From Mariannaea sp. PMI_226 (lineage: Eukaryota; Ascomycota; Sordariomycetes; Hypocreales; Nectriaceae), in contig JANFOG010000006.1 of the NCBI GenBank assembly GCA_024336345.1, positions 930,001 to 994,000 of the forward strand: DNA of 64,000 nt, given 5' to 3'. Below, piece after piece: positions 1 through 11,001 of the stretch (positions are counted from its first letter, which is position 1; each line of letters opens with the position of its first letter). Below the pieces are notes generated by a model. The model saw nothing but the letters and a program-made list of their open reading frames with translations. It searched no databases and had not been told where the DNA came from. The translations under genes were made by a program, and so were the position numbers.

Positions 1-2640
1 TGTTTTTCCTTTTTTGCCCCCATCGCCTTTTTTTGGGTTCCTTGTTGGAGGAGCGGGTAATGATAGCAGGCATCTGCAGCATGCAATCTGCATAGGTAGT
101 ACTACGTACGAGTAGATCGTATCAGTGCTGGGAAAAAGCACCTACTTCGGAGGGTCTAGTGGGTCGCCCAGAGGATTGGGGGGCTCGGGAGCGCCCAGGG
201 CTGACTTTTTCCAGGTGGATGAGCACCCAGACGGGCATGGGCTCTCCACCAACCACCCCAACGTCCGGCCAACTCCAAGTCCAACTCGCCGAGACTCTCC
301 ACCTTTGAAGTTTTTCAGGTACAGATGGAGCATATCGTACGCGGTTTGACCTTGGTCATTACAGGAGATGAAAAAAAAAAAATAACAATTCATTTACGTA
401 CAGGTAGGTAAGTTGGTAGCTAGGTAACCCTCTCATCTCCCCAGCTACTATGTAGTACGTATGCTATGTATGGTGGGGAATGCCCGTCTGTAGTTCCTCA
501 TCAACAATCTACCCGCCAACATAGCTACAGTATTGTAAGTAATAACTCATCACATCTCAATTGCCTCAGCTGTCCAAGAGTTGAATTTTAGGCCCGGATC
601 AGGAAATCATTTGGTAAACGCCACCTTATTTTGCCTCATGCCTAAACTGTGCACAACGTGGGTGGAGAAACTTCCTCTCTTGGACTTGAATGCGGCGCCT
701 TCAGACCAAGGCCAGCGACTGTAACCTCAAAGATTTGTTGAAATTTCCGTTGAGATATCTTGAGGAAAAATTTTCCTTTCCTCTCTTCGCCACCTGCGTT
801 TTGCTCCTTTCCATGCATTTGTGCAATGTGAAAGACCCTGGTCTGTTGCTGGGAGAGGAAATTTAGTCCATGTTTTTTTTTTTTTCTTTCTTGTTTTGCA
901 TTTCGATTTAAACTCTAGGAACTCATTTAGCCTGCATTAACCACCACACACTCCCACTCAAGCTGGCCTTGATGAACACAACACCAAACCAGACTCCAAA
1001 CACTCACACACTGTACCAGCTGGACACACCCCAATTGGCTGATGATTGACATATGGTGACGGCCACGGCCCTCCATCATGCTTGTTTGCTTTTTCGATTG
1101 CTCGCATCTCGAGCACACCCATGCTCGTGGGTCTAGACCGGGATGACGACATGGAATGCGGGGGGAACCTCATCATACCAGGTCGACTCGTGCACCCCAC
1201 ATGCGCAGCTTTTGCGTCCTGAGTTGGTCTCACGTCTGGAGACTTGTCCTCGATTTCGGCCGAATCAAGATGGATCTCGAGGCCTTTTTTTAGTCGAATC
1301 CACAAGACCAGCACTTTGCACCTTAACTTCAGTGCCGCCGAGTTGTAGGAACCAACTCCATTATGCTAATGAAGCTTAAATCTTCACCTCCAGTGTTGGA
1401 GACATCGATGTGTTTTGTTCATGTCTGATGGAAGCAGACTTGATGAAATTTCTATAAACAAGTTTTTACCACTTCCTCATCCCCTACAATGGAGATATCA
1501 TTTTCCTCAATGTGATGTTCTCGAACCCCCAATGGGTACATGCGTATTCATTCTCCTGGACTCGCCTCGGCTCCATCGCAGGTCTCACCTGAACGTCCTT
1601 TGAGGCTGTCTCAAAATCTTCACTCCACTTGGTTTGTCCATCATATCGCTTAACTCACCAGGTCTCAACTTAGGTAAACTGGCAAGTCCCTTGGATGGGA
1701 AGTTGTCGAGCAGAAAGCGGAATATCATCGCCCTGAGGCGCATCGAAGTTATATATTTCGTAGCGCAATCTCACCAGTCACTTTACCAAAGAGATGGAAT
1801 CGATTCAACTCACAGATTACAACTATCTCCATCACCATACCCGAACAGTACACTACTCATTGGTAAAGTATTCATTCCATAGATATTGTTACTGATAGTA
1901 CATTGATCATTGGTAAATGCTCACTTAACCAACCGCGAACGTTTCTAGCGGGATGTGGGGGTTGCAACTCCGTTTTAATCCACTATCTTGATAGCGACTT
2001 GTTTAATACCTACCAAATTAGAACCTCAAAGGCTAGAATTAATAGAGCATTGACGAGTTCCATTCCTTGCCTAACAGCGAGCTACCTAGTGACACGATGT
2101 TGATTAGCAATTGGAAAGGTAATTGAAGAGGATTTGTAGGTTGAAGTCATGACTGTTATCATCACCTTGCTGCAGTTAGTCTTTCTTTCCCCATAGACCT
2201 ATAGCATCCCGTTGCCACATCTTAATACAGATGATACAGCTGGAATAAGGGACCAACAGACTAACTAACCCGCACGCTTTGTTATATGGGGACCTGCAGT
2301 AAGCAGGTACAAACTCTGTTCCAACCATCAAGATGGAGAATAATATAACGTCAGCCTTGTCTCAGGAACTCTTGCTGATTGGCCAGGTGTACGCCATGAA
2401 AGGCCCCGCGGTGGGGCAGCAGCTGGCAAGGCTGCCAATTTTTTTCCAACCCAAAAAAAAAAAATTTGGACACTCGCTCAGTATTTTGCGGAAGGCTTCG
2501 CTAGGACATTGCTGAGTTCCACCGCATTTGGGATATCTCCCCAGAACTATTGGCTCTCTACTCGACTAGCATACCCATATACCCCTGCCTGATTGCTTTC
2601 CCGTCCAGCACATACACACTTCCATACAAAGCATCACAAA
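1..2640. other. Intergenic, no supported gene
   Basis: I see no convincing gene in this 2.6 kb stretch; the open frames are short, mostly lack good starts and match no family I recognise. It contains T-rich tracts (for example around 870-885) and, close to the downstream gene, an A-run near 2455-2467. The last ~100 bases are pyrimidine-rich and end in a good initiation context (cacaaaATGG), so they are probably the promoter and leader of the YTM1 gene. A gene whose body lies off the left edge cannot be excluded. Confidence 0.6.
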
Positions 2641-4127
2641 ATGGGCGACGTTGCGCAGGTGAAGGTCGTCTTCACCACCACGGAGCAGGACCTGGTGCTG
2701 CCCGAGGAGAAGAAGCAACTTCTTGTCCCAGCCGGTAAGCTCGCCAACAAGTCAAATTCACTTGCAATTGGCGCTTCGCACTACTTGCAGACACTTACAA
2801 AATTGTAACAGATATCAAGCGATATGACCTTTCCCGAATCCTCAACTCTGAGTCTATGCTCAATACCTCCTCCCCCATCCCCCTCGACTTCCTCGCCAAC
2901 GGCACGTTCCTGCGCACCTCCGTCGACGAATACCTTGCCACCAATGGCCTGTCCTCAGAATCCACCTTGGTCTTGCAGTACGTCCGTAGTCTGCTTCCTC
3001 CCGTCTACGAGGCCAGCTTCGAGCATGACGACTGGGTCAGCGGCATCGATGTCTTGTCTTCAACGTCTCCTGCTGGTCTCTTGGCTGGTGATGCGGGTGT
3101 GCCAGAAAGAGTTGCCAGCTCTTCATACGACGGCCTCGTAAGAGTTTGGAACCCCTCGGGCGACGCAATCGCAATCTCCAAGGCCGGTGGTCACACTCAA
3201 AGAGTGAACTCCGTTAAGTGGATTTCTCAGAAGCAGCTCGCCTCCGCTGGTTTAGATCGAAAGATCATTGTTTGGGACTATAGCGAATTCCAAGACGGCT
3301 TCTCTGGTACTCTCAAGGCCAATATGGAACTCTGGGGCCATTCCAAGGACATCAACAGCATCGATGTTAACGGCTCCACCAAGCGCATCCTCACAGCCTC
3401 ATCTGACGGCAGTATCGGCCTGTGGTCGTCCTCAAAACGAACTGCTCCCCAGGCCGACCCCGAGAGCCTTCCTTCGGCGCACAGCACTAAGCGTACGAAG
3501 CTCGCGAGCGCTGCCAACACTGCCCAGCGAGGTCCTCTCGCTATGATCTCAGTCCACGACGATCCTGTTACCGCCGCCATTTTCCACCCTACCGATCCCA
3601 CCGTGGCATACTCTGCGTCTAAAGACCACACCCTTCGAACCTTGGATCTTACCACACAGCGCGAAGTCAGCCGGCTGACCACCATGCACCCTCTTCTATG
3701 CGCAACCGCTCTGCCGGGCTCTTCCCTCATTGCTGCGGGTTCGTCTGCCCGTCACATCACCCTTCTGGACCCCCGCGAGTCCGCTTCCACTACTTCCGCC
3801 ATGACTCTCCGCGGCCACATCAACATGGTGTCGTCGCTCGCACCTTCGCCAGAGAACGAATACTCCCTGGTGTCCGGTTCGTATGACAGCACATGCCGAG
3901 TGTGGGATCTACGTAGCGTTCGCATGGCCACCTCTGAGGAGGGCGGCGGTAGTGTTAGTGAGCCCGTGTACACCATTGGCAGGGAGTGGCTCAAGGGCAA
4001 GAAGCTTCCTTCAGCCGGCGACGGCGCCAAGGTACTAAGCGTTGTGTGGGATAAGACCTGGGGCATTGTGAGTGGTGGTGAGGATAAGAAGGTGCAGATC
4101 AACAGAGGGAGAGGACTGTTGGCCTGA
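2641..4127 (+). CDS. YTM1: Ribosome biogenesis protein YTM1 (WDR12 homologue)
   Basis: Encodes a WD40 protein of the Nop7-Erb1-Ytm1 (PeBoW) complex, which acts in the nucleolus in 60S subunit maturation and 27S pre-rRNA processing. There are two exons, 2641-2734 and 2812-4127, split by a 77-nt intron in phase 1; the joined product is 469 residues, close to the yeast length of 460. The first ~90 residues form the ubiquitin-like NLE domain that in the family contacts the Rea1 MIDAS domain (VKVVFTT..., then DIKRYDLSRILN across the splice). WD repeats follow, with clear motifs such as LVRVWN, IIVWDYS, IGLWSS and CRVWDLRS. The start is the first ATG and gives the expected N-terminus. It is convergent with the exonuclease gene, whose stop lies 163 bp away. 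Family assignment is strong. Confidence 0.95.
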
Positions 4128-4289
4128 GAGAACATAGAACGGAGGGTAAAGAAGAAGAAAGGCGAACTTGGTTATGAAAATCGGGAACTCAAGGGTACAT
4201 ATATTTTATGTCTGTCTAAATTCAAGCAAATCGTGCCTACAAAAAGCACCAATGGGCACGTGGCCATTTCACCAAACGCTACACCATGT

Positions 4290-6213
4290 TTATTCTTTGA
4301 TCTCGTAAGCTTCCTTGAACAAATCCCTATATTTCCCATACATGACGTTTTGCGGGTCGAGGAAGGACAAAACTTCCGTCTTCAATCTCTCCTTGGAGTA
4401 AGACACCTTTTCGAGCGTGATCGACTCGAGGATATATGATACAACGGTATTTGTTTTCAGAGGCGGATCACGTAACAGTTTGGCGATCGAATCTGGGGTG
4501 AGGTCCTGGTTGTTGTACCATATGAAATAAGATCTCATAGCGGACGGTTTTGCTACCAGCCTGGCATTCCTCTGCGAACGGTACAGTTGGAGTTCGAGGT
4601 TAGCTGCAACGATTCTAGAGTCAATTGCCTTTGATGGAGTCGTAGATTTGGAGGATGTGGTGGTCGTGGTGGTCGTAGTGGTAGGTATGTTGTCCTTTGA
4701 TGTTGAGACCCTTGGGACCAATACAGAAGCAGGAACGCTATCTAGCGTTGGCAAAGGGGGCTCTTCCGTGATATCCGTCACCTTATCAGGAACATCGGTT
4801 TTAGCCACTTCAACTGGGACCTCCGCGTCAATCTCTGGAGGTGGAGCGAGCTTGATTGGCATACGCTTTTCAGCAAACTCTGGTCTTGGCGGACATGGGC
4901 TAAGATTCTCTCGTTCATGCTCCAGAACATAGTAAAGCTGGATACCTGCATAAGCGTCTGCTGCAGAATCTAGTCAATGTTAGCAGTGTCAGCTTCGCGA
5001 TGTTAGTTTTTCTGAGCCTTACACTTGATCTGGGCATCGTTAAGTCTTCGCATCCAGTTACTTGAGCGGACAGACGGTCCCTTATACATTGGGAGACGAA
5101 GGACCTCTTGCACCTGGACAGCCATGGACGCAATAGATTTGTTTATCTTGTCCGGCTGTCCTAGTTTGGTGTACTTGACCAGCTTATATAGATGACTCAA
5201 TTCAAAGATTCCGCTCGTCTCAACCTTCAGATAGTTCCTCAGTCTCGTGCAGTCTGCCAGGATATTGATGCCAACCTTGCTGACACCTTCATCTTCCATG
5301 ATTGCACGAAATGTCGGTGCGACAAAGTCATCATTCTCGAAGAGAGCTGTTTGAAAGAGAGCAATGCGACTTGGGCTCGCAATTTGAATGAGGGAGACGT
5401 TTTGGCGAGGTCCTGCCGACGCCGATGCATAAGCCATCCACTCCATGTCGAACCCAAGGACCTTTTCACCAAGGAAGTACTTTTTACAGACCTCTTCCAT
5501 GGTGTGCTTACTCGTGCAATAGTGAACTTTGACGCTGTGCACGGAGCCATCTTGATGGGCATGCCTGTATAGAGCATGGGACCAGTATGACTGAAAGGAT
5601 CCTACTTTGCTTTTGAGGGCAGCTTGGAACAGATCATTCGACATGGTGTAATCCAGAGAGGTGACCGGTGGCAATATCAACTTCTTAGCCTCGCTTTCAA
5701 CTTTGCTAGTAACGATATCTGGCTTGACGGTAGCATTTACGCCCTGTGGTGAGAGAGCATGGTGAGACTCGGGCCTTGTGACTTTCTGCACAGGAGTGGG
5801 AGTGGACATTAGTAGCGCGTCATTCTGGTTACACCACTCGACCATGTCCTGCTCAAACTGCTCATCATCGCTGAACTGCCCTAGATCAGGGCTGATTTTT
5901 GGAACAATGGCAGGAGACTCAATGTTGGCCGTATGAACAAAACGATTCACATCCAAGGAGGGATATAGAACTTGGGTGTTGACCTTTGGAGCCTCGGTCC
6001 TCCTGTAGAATCGAATTCCAGAGTTTGGTTTCCATAGCTGATCTCGAGCTCCTGTCGACATCACGAAGTCCAAAATTCTACCAATCTGGAGTGTTAGGAA
6101 AACATATGTTCCAATAAGAATGCGGATTCAACAAGCCTCATCTACCTTGAAGGTTTCTTTGTAGGTCTTAGTGCGTTGCCAGCAACGGTTGCCCGCACTA
6201 CATGACAGGGCAT
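4290..6213 (-). CDS. DEDDy-type 3'-5' exonuclease domain protein
   Basis: Encodes a protein with a WRN/Rrp6-like 3'-5' exonuclease fold (RNase H-like). Exo I is seen in GFDMEW (D233, E235), Exo II in GINILADCTRLR, and Exo III as Y-x3-D in YSAADAYAG (Y375, D379). Exons in transcript order are 6213-6146, 6077-5023 and 4969-4290, giving 600 residues. The last intron (5022-4970) splits the codon of the Exo III tyrosine. The first exon is uncertain. The model given starts at the ATG at 6213, with a basic, acid-free N-terminus like a mitochondrial presequence. A second reading uses the acceptor 8 nt upstream (exon from 6085) and continues another frame through 6146-6236 (ending KTYKETFK), but it then needs an upstream exon I could not find. 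The C-terminal part is low complexity with a threonine run. Substrate is unknown; DNA or RNA trimming is inferred from the fold only. Confidence 0.85.
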
Positions 6214-6649
6214 CGAGAAGTAGGAAAGGAGGTGTACTGTGAACAAAACTAAGTGGCCATCGCGGTAAATATCCAATACGCTAGGCGTGCATGCGCTATG
6301 TCTGCAGGCAGCCACGTCTTGGAGAATGGTTGGTGGTGTTCACAGCCCCCAAACCGCATGATGGGCGTTGAGTGGTTGATGAGCGAGACGTTTCTGCTTA
6401 GTCATTCTCACGAGCTCACGTGGGGACGTGCTATGCCCACACCTCCCTCTCTGACCCTTGCATCCCCATCCCACTCTGCGACAGCTTGACGGACATTCAA
6501 CGACGGCAAACAAGGACCAAAGAGAACACGCAAAACTCGAATATATTCAAAGCAAATCCGAGACAAAAGATTTCTGGTCGTGTCTCGAGCCCCCTCTTTT
6601 CTCAATCCTAACTCAAGCCCAATTCTCCATCCACCGGCCTCAGTCACAA
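6214..6649. promoter_or_regulatory. Divergent promoter, exonuclease gene and LSM5
   Basis: This 436-bp stretch lies between two divergently transcribed genes and should hold both promoters. It contains a CACGTG E-box at 6417-6422. An alternative N-terminal exon of the exonuclease gene may extend into its left end (up to about 6236). No other gene is visible. Confidence 0.5.
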
Positions 6650-7182
6650 ATGGCTTCTCAATTGTTGCCTCTCGGTGAGCCTTTTGACCTTGGAGTGTGC
6701 GTCATGCTTCCACTAACAAAGAAAACAGAGCTCATCGACAAATGTGTCGGCTCTAAGATCTGGGTCATTATGAAGGGTGACAAGGGTAAAATATGAGCGT
6801 TCATCGTTTTGCGATTGCCTACTTGCTAACGAGTCTGGCAGAATTCAGCGGGACTCTCCTTGGCTTTGACGACTACGTCAGTAAGTAGTATTGATCCAAT
6901 TTCCAAGTCTGACTTATACTGATTGTATATTAGACATGGTGCTAGAGGATGTGACTGAATTGTATGAGCTTGCCTCTCTTTTTTTTCTTCTTGTGAACAG
7001 CGGGCTGACTTTACCAGTGACTACTCTGGAAACCACATTAAGCTCCCCAAGATTCTATTAAACGGAAATAACATCTGCATGGTACATTATCTATCTACTT
7101 ATCCTTGAAACTCTTGAGTAGCGTCCTCATACTGACAGCCTCCTAGTTGATTCCTGGAGGCGAGGGCCCAGTGGGTGCGTGA
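6650..7182 (+). CDS. LSM5: U6 snRNA-associated Sm-like protein LSm5
   Basis: Encodes LSm5, one of the seven subunits of the Lsm2-8 ring that binds the U6 snRNA 3' end in the nucleus and of the Lsm1-7 ring in cytoplasmic mRNA decay. Six exons join to 82 residues: 6650-6674, 6729-6785, 6842-6880, 6934-6961, 7018-7081 and 7147-7182. Every junction is GT-AG and keeps the frame. The product reads almost like human LSM5: QLLPLELIDKCVGSKIW, then the Sm1 block ending GTLLGFDDYVNMVLEDVTEF, then the Sm2 block ILLNGNNICMLIPGGEGP. Because the longest exon is only 64 nt, simple frame searches miss this gene. It is divergent from the exonuclease gene and convergent with RPB11, whose stop is about 300 bp away. 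Confidence 0.96.
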
Positions 7183-7486
7183 GCAACGGAATTGGAACGA
7201 TCAACACGGTATCTCAAAGCTTTTTCAGCGCTGGTTGCAATTTGACTGGCATTCTCCAGAATAAGGCATGTCACGATAAATTTCAGGGTTCTTGGATCTT
7301 TCACTGGAGGGAAGGTGCTCATGTCACGCGAATATCCGGGGCAAAAACGAAACACTTGAAGGCGTTGGATGATGGGTTCATCTGATATAGCATCTCATCC
7401 GAATCCTTATATCAATGAAGAAAAAAACCAGTCAAATCATGTCCCAAACGCCTGCCCACCATGGAATTGTTTTGACATAAGACCCC
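7183..7486. other. Convergent 3' flank, LSM5 and RPB11
   Basis: These ~300 bp separate two convergent stop codons and should hold both 3' UTRs and poly(A) sites. The ATATCAATGAAGAAA stretch near 7410 is AT-rich, as expected for a fungal 3' end. No gene is seen. Confidence 0.5.
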
Positions 7487-8647
7487 TTAATGACCATTTT
7501 GCATGTTACCCTGTTCTCCGGTATTCGTAATACGTCTCAACTCCCATTCTCGCGTGAACTCTTGATGCAACATTTCAAGTTGGTTGATGAGCTTCTCGCA
7601 AACGGAGGTGAAAACATCACGAGGGGTGATTGTGCCGTCGGTTTGAACACGGATGAATAGATCAGGGACGTTAGGGTGAGCGACTAGGAAACATTATAAG
7701 CAAGAGTTCAAGCATCGATGTGAAAACAATATGAGACTCACTCTTGTAGCCGGCCATGTGAACGTTGGGGTGCATTTTGAGATGCTCGGAGAGGAGATTG
7801 CCGAGCGTATGGTCCTCCTTTTTCAAGACAAAGTCGGAGGTGTTGGACATACCTTTGAAAACGATATGAGACGAGAGGAGAGTTGTGAGGGATTAGCAGG
7901 AAACTTACCGGAGTACACCTTTTCCTCGATTTTCTTGTCACCTTCACCCAGAAGGAAGAGCTCGAAACTGTATCGGGAGTCAGCCCAAGTCCAAGAAAGT
8001 TGACCTGAAGGAACATAACGGGTCGTCCTGAAGGTTGAAATGCTTTGGGTTCCCGCCAGCCATAGTGATGCTTGATTGAATGTAAAGGGATATACAATGG
8101 TGGTGATATCGGGAGAAGAAAGAGAGAAAGACACTTCTTCGGGTTGAGGTTGGTCGAATAAACAAGCCCGATACCAGGCAGTTGCTTGCAGTTGGTGCTT
8201 CAAAAAGACATCCAGCCAGTAGCGATGCGTTTAAATTCACCAGCGAGTGACCTTGGCTCCTCATTTTGGCATGATAGTGGCTGTTCTCTCGTTGTCACCC
8301 AAGATTGGGAGCCAAGCCTCTGCGGAGATTTCGTCATGAACTATCATGAGACAAACAGATAGCAAAAGTAGGATAGTAAAATACATAGAATATGTTTGAC
8401 TTGGGCTGGCAGCTCTTTACAGAAATCAACTGTTTTTATATTGCAACCGACCATAAGATAGATACTGCCGAGAGAAACGACGCTTGTCGTTGAAGTTGAG
8501 GCCATCTCTCGACAAGTGACGGTGAAGGATGCAAAAATGGCTAGCCGAATGAGTCTAACTAAGACAGCTTTTTGAAAGAAAAGGCAGCAAAAAATTCGAA
8601 GACATCATGGGGGGAGATCCTTCGTCTTACCGATCTGGCGCGTTCAT
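7487..8647 (-). CDS. RPB11: RNA polymerase II subunit RPB11
   Basis: Encodes the RPB11 subunit, which dimerises with RPB3 and nucleates assembly of RNA polymerase II in the nucleus. Four exons on the minus strand (8647-8631, 7967-7909, 7852-7742, 7683-7487) join to 127 residues, against 120 in yeast. The 17-nt first exon encodes MNAPDR with the last codon split; joining it to FELFLLGEGDKK gives the exact N-terminus known for yeast Rpb11. Further family landmarks are KKEDHTLGNLL, HMAGYK and IAHPNVPDLFIRVQTDG. Intron 1 is 663 nt, very long for such a gene, while the other two are about 55-60 nt. A tempting ATG at 8063 opens a frame next to exon 2 (MAGGNPKHF...) but gives a non-family N-terminus and was not used. 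A TATAAATA box sits on the minus strand at 8782-8789. Confidence 0.94.
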
Positions 8648-9216
8648 CTTCGGAGGCTGAAGTTCTCAACAAGGAGTATCTGATGGATGGTGGCGGGAGT
8701 CGGTTGGCGGGATTGATGGCGTTGAGAATAGGGTACAACACAAGCAAACTTAAGAAGGTTTGAGGGGATATCTCTTGGGTGTATTTATATGATCCAAAAA
8801 AGATAAAAGGCCAGAATTTATGGCAATATGCCGGAAACCAGGAGTGCAACAACAGAGAGCAGTGAGTACGAATACAGAGAACGAAGCTGCAGAAGAATGT
8901 GGGCCTTGGATTCACGATGACAAAAGGCTAATGGTCGGGTAAATATGGTATCACCGACGTCCGCTGTCTAGGTAAGGTACACCAATTCATTGCTGGCTAA
9001 CTGTACTATAATTAAGGTACCTTGGTAGATGCAGAGCCTAACTATAAGGTTGTAGTACCTACCTACCTTACCTTGGTACCTGAGGGAGGTAGGCCCAATT
9101 CTCACCAGCACTTTACACTTGAACATTTTTGTCACTCTGCCTGTCTTACTCGTATATCAACTGGAGAGTCTGTTGTCGGGTCTTCTGCAATACTTCGACC
9201 ATGCGAATTGACACAG
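8648..9216. promoter_or_regulatory. Divergent promoter, RPB11 and MTQ1-like gene
   Basis: This stretch should carry both promoters. For RPB11, TATAAATA lies on the minus strand at 8782-8789, 135-142 bp upstream of the MNAPDR start. For the methyltransferase gene, an ACCT/GGTA-rich patch lies at about 9041-9083, and two short upstream ATGs lie at 9029 and 9201; the frame opened at 9201 overlaps the methyltransferase start. No separate gene is seen. Confidence 0.5.
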
Positions 9217-10296
9217 ATGCCACGTCTTCCACCAGCCCTATTTCGGCATGCTAAACAAGAGTCGCCTTATCTAGCAACCCTTCTTCCTGCTTGTCGGGAC
9301 ATTGCTTCGGCACGCAATGAGTTGCGATGGATCAAAAGTCATGTTGATGAGACGTACACATCGCAACAGCCCTTGAGGGTTGCACAAATGGTTCGGCAAA
9401 GGGGTTCAGGGGTTCCTTTACAATATGTACTTGGATCACAACCCTTTGGATCTCTCGAAATCAAGTGCAAGCCTGGTGTTCTCATCCCTCGCCCAGAAAC
9501 TGAGGCGTATACCTGCTATTTGATTGACTTGATAAAGTCGGGAGGATTGTTAGGTTCACGATCATGGTTAATGCAAAATGAGCTCAACATCATCGACTTT
9601 TGTACGGGCACCGGCTGCATCCCGCTTCTTCTGTTCTCATCCTTGCAGAGGCTAGTTAGCAGCCTTTTGGTTCAGGGTGTTGACATTTCACCCTCAGTTA
9701 TTCAATTGGCTGAGGAGAACATCGCTCACAACATCCAACTTGGACGATTGCCTACACCAACCAGAGATAAACGACTTCTTATCACAAAGACAGACGTCTT
9801 CAGCAACACAGACATTCGAAAGCTCACGAGCTCTCGCTGGGATCTCATGATTTCGAATCCACCATATATTTCACAGGATGTCTGGAATCACGGCCGTGGC
9901 CAACTTGGATACTCGGTTCGAAAGTACGAGCCACGATTGGCTCTTATACCTGATGGCAAACTTCCTCGCCCGCCGTACTGCAGTCCCGAAGATGTATTTT
10001 ATTCTCGCCTTTTAGACGTTGCAGCACAATTAGGCCCGAAGGCTGTGCTGTTGGAAATCGGTGACGAGAGCCAAGCGTATCGTGTTTTACAGCTTTATTT
10101 CCGCCACGAAATGGCCAAGTTTTCTCAAGTTGAAGTCCTACGAGACTGGCCTGATTCCGAACCTCCCGAGGACGAGGAGCTTCATATCAGGGTGGCGACC
10201 CACGATGACCAGAACAAGATCGTTCCACTCAAGGGAAGTGGTCGCATGCGATCAATTTTCATTCGAAGCTTTGGGAAAGACGAGAAAGGAGAGTAG
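9217..10296 (+). CDS. MTQ1: HemK/PrmC-family release-factor glutamine N5-methyltransferase, probably mitochondrial
   Basis: Encodes a 359-residue SAM-dependent methyltransferase that in this family methylates the glutamine of the GGQ motif in class I release factors. The N-terminal helical region is followed by GVLIPRPETEAY, a SAM-binding motif DFCTGTGCIPLLL (from about residue 127), and the diagnostic NPPY catalytic motif at residues 214-217. The layout fits the fungal mitochondrial Mtq1 type better than the shorter cytosolic Mtq2/HemK2 type. The chosen ATG is the first in frame; the same frame is open further upstream to about 9022, but that part runs through ACCT repeats and has no ATG. 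It appears intronless, unusual here. The Mtq1 assignment, rather than HemK family in general, is inference. Confidence 0.88.
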   Translation: MPRLPPALFRHAKQESPYLATLLPACRDIASARNELRWIKSHVDETYTSQQPLRVAQMVRQRGSGVPLQYVLGSQPFGSLEIKCKPGVLIPRPETEAYTCYLIDLIKSGGLLGSRSWLMQNELNIIDFCTGTGCIPLLLFSSLQRLVSSLLVQGVDISPSVIQLAEENIAHNIQLGRLPTPTRDKRLLITKTDVFSNTDIRKLTSSRWDLMISNPPYISQDVWNHGRGQLGYSVRKYEPRLALIPDGKLPRPPYCSPEDVFYSRLLDVAAQLGPKAVLLEIGDESQAYRVLQLYFRHEMAKFSQVEVLRDWPDSEPPEDEELHIRVATHDDQNKIVPLKGSGRMRSIFIRSFGKDEKGE

Positions 10297-11001
10297 ACTA
10301 CACCGCCGTTGCTTTTATGAGCCGAGTAACTTCTCATCTGTAAATGACACCCCAACAAAGTTTAGAAGCCAGTGAAAACGCGTGAGATTCTGTGAAATGT
10401 GTTCAGGTGACTTCAAGAATACTGAAAACTCGGCGATGAAAGTTGCCACATTGTGAGTGCGACGTTCTGATCACGGCGAATTACCTTACCAAGGTGACAC
10501 ATTCAGAGGCGAAATCGGCAAAAGGGCCAGTGAATGAACACTATGGAATACTCATCAACAAACCAGCAACGTCCCGCGGCAGCTCTTTGATGCTCTAAGC
10601 CATCTCAATTGAGGCAAAACGCTGTACCAATTTATTGGACTGGCCCTTGACTAACTAATAATGAATTACCTATTCAATTCTCAGGCATCTACTCATGACG
10701 CGCGCAGCCGGGACTTGAGCGGAGCCCCGATGAGTTCCGAGAGCACGTGATGCCGCCCAATTTTTGAGCTAGCAGGTTAGACGGATTCATCGCCAGAAGC
10801 TTCCACTCTGTGGTGTCATCATCAATTCTATCCCATTGGGCCCAGGCGCACCGAATTGTCGAGATCCCACGCTGCCGTACGCTCGATAAGCTACAGTGCA
10901 CATTAATATACGCTTGAGCTGTAACCCCTCATGCGATAACAGGGCGCCTGCCCACCTCTCCCATCCACAACTCCGGTTGTTCCGCATTTGCGCAAGCTTG
11001 G
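10297..11001. other. Intergenic, promoter of m-AAA gene
   Basis: No gene is visible in these ~700 bp between two genes on the plus strand. There is a CACGTG motif near 10744-10749 and a short GAAGCTTC palindrome at 10796-10803. The region should contain the 3' end of the methyltransferase gene and the promoter of the protease gene. Confidence 0.5.

Noticed and set aside
8020..8063. RPB11 start at ATG 8063 (MAGGNPKHF...) spliced to exon 2
   Set aside because: It splices in phase but gives a non-family N-terminus; the 17-nt exon at 8647-8631 gives the exact Rpb11 start.
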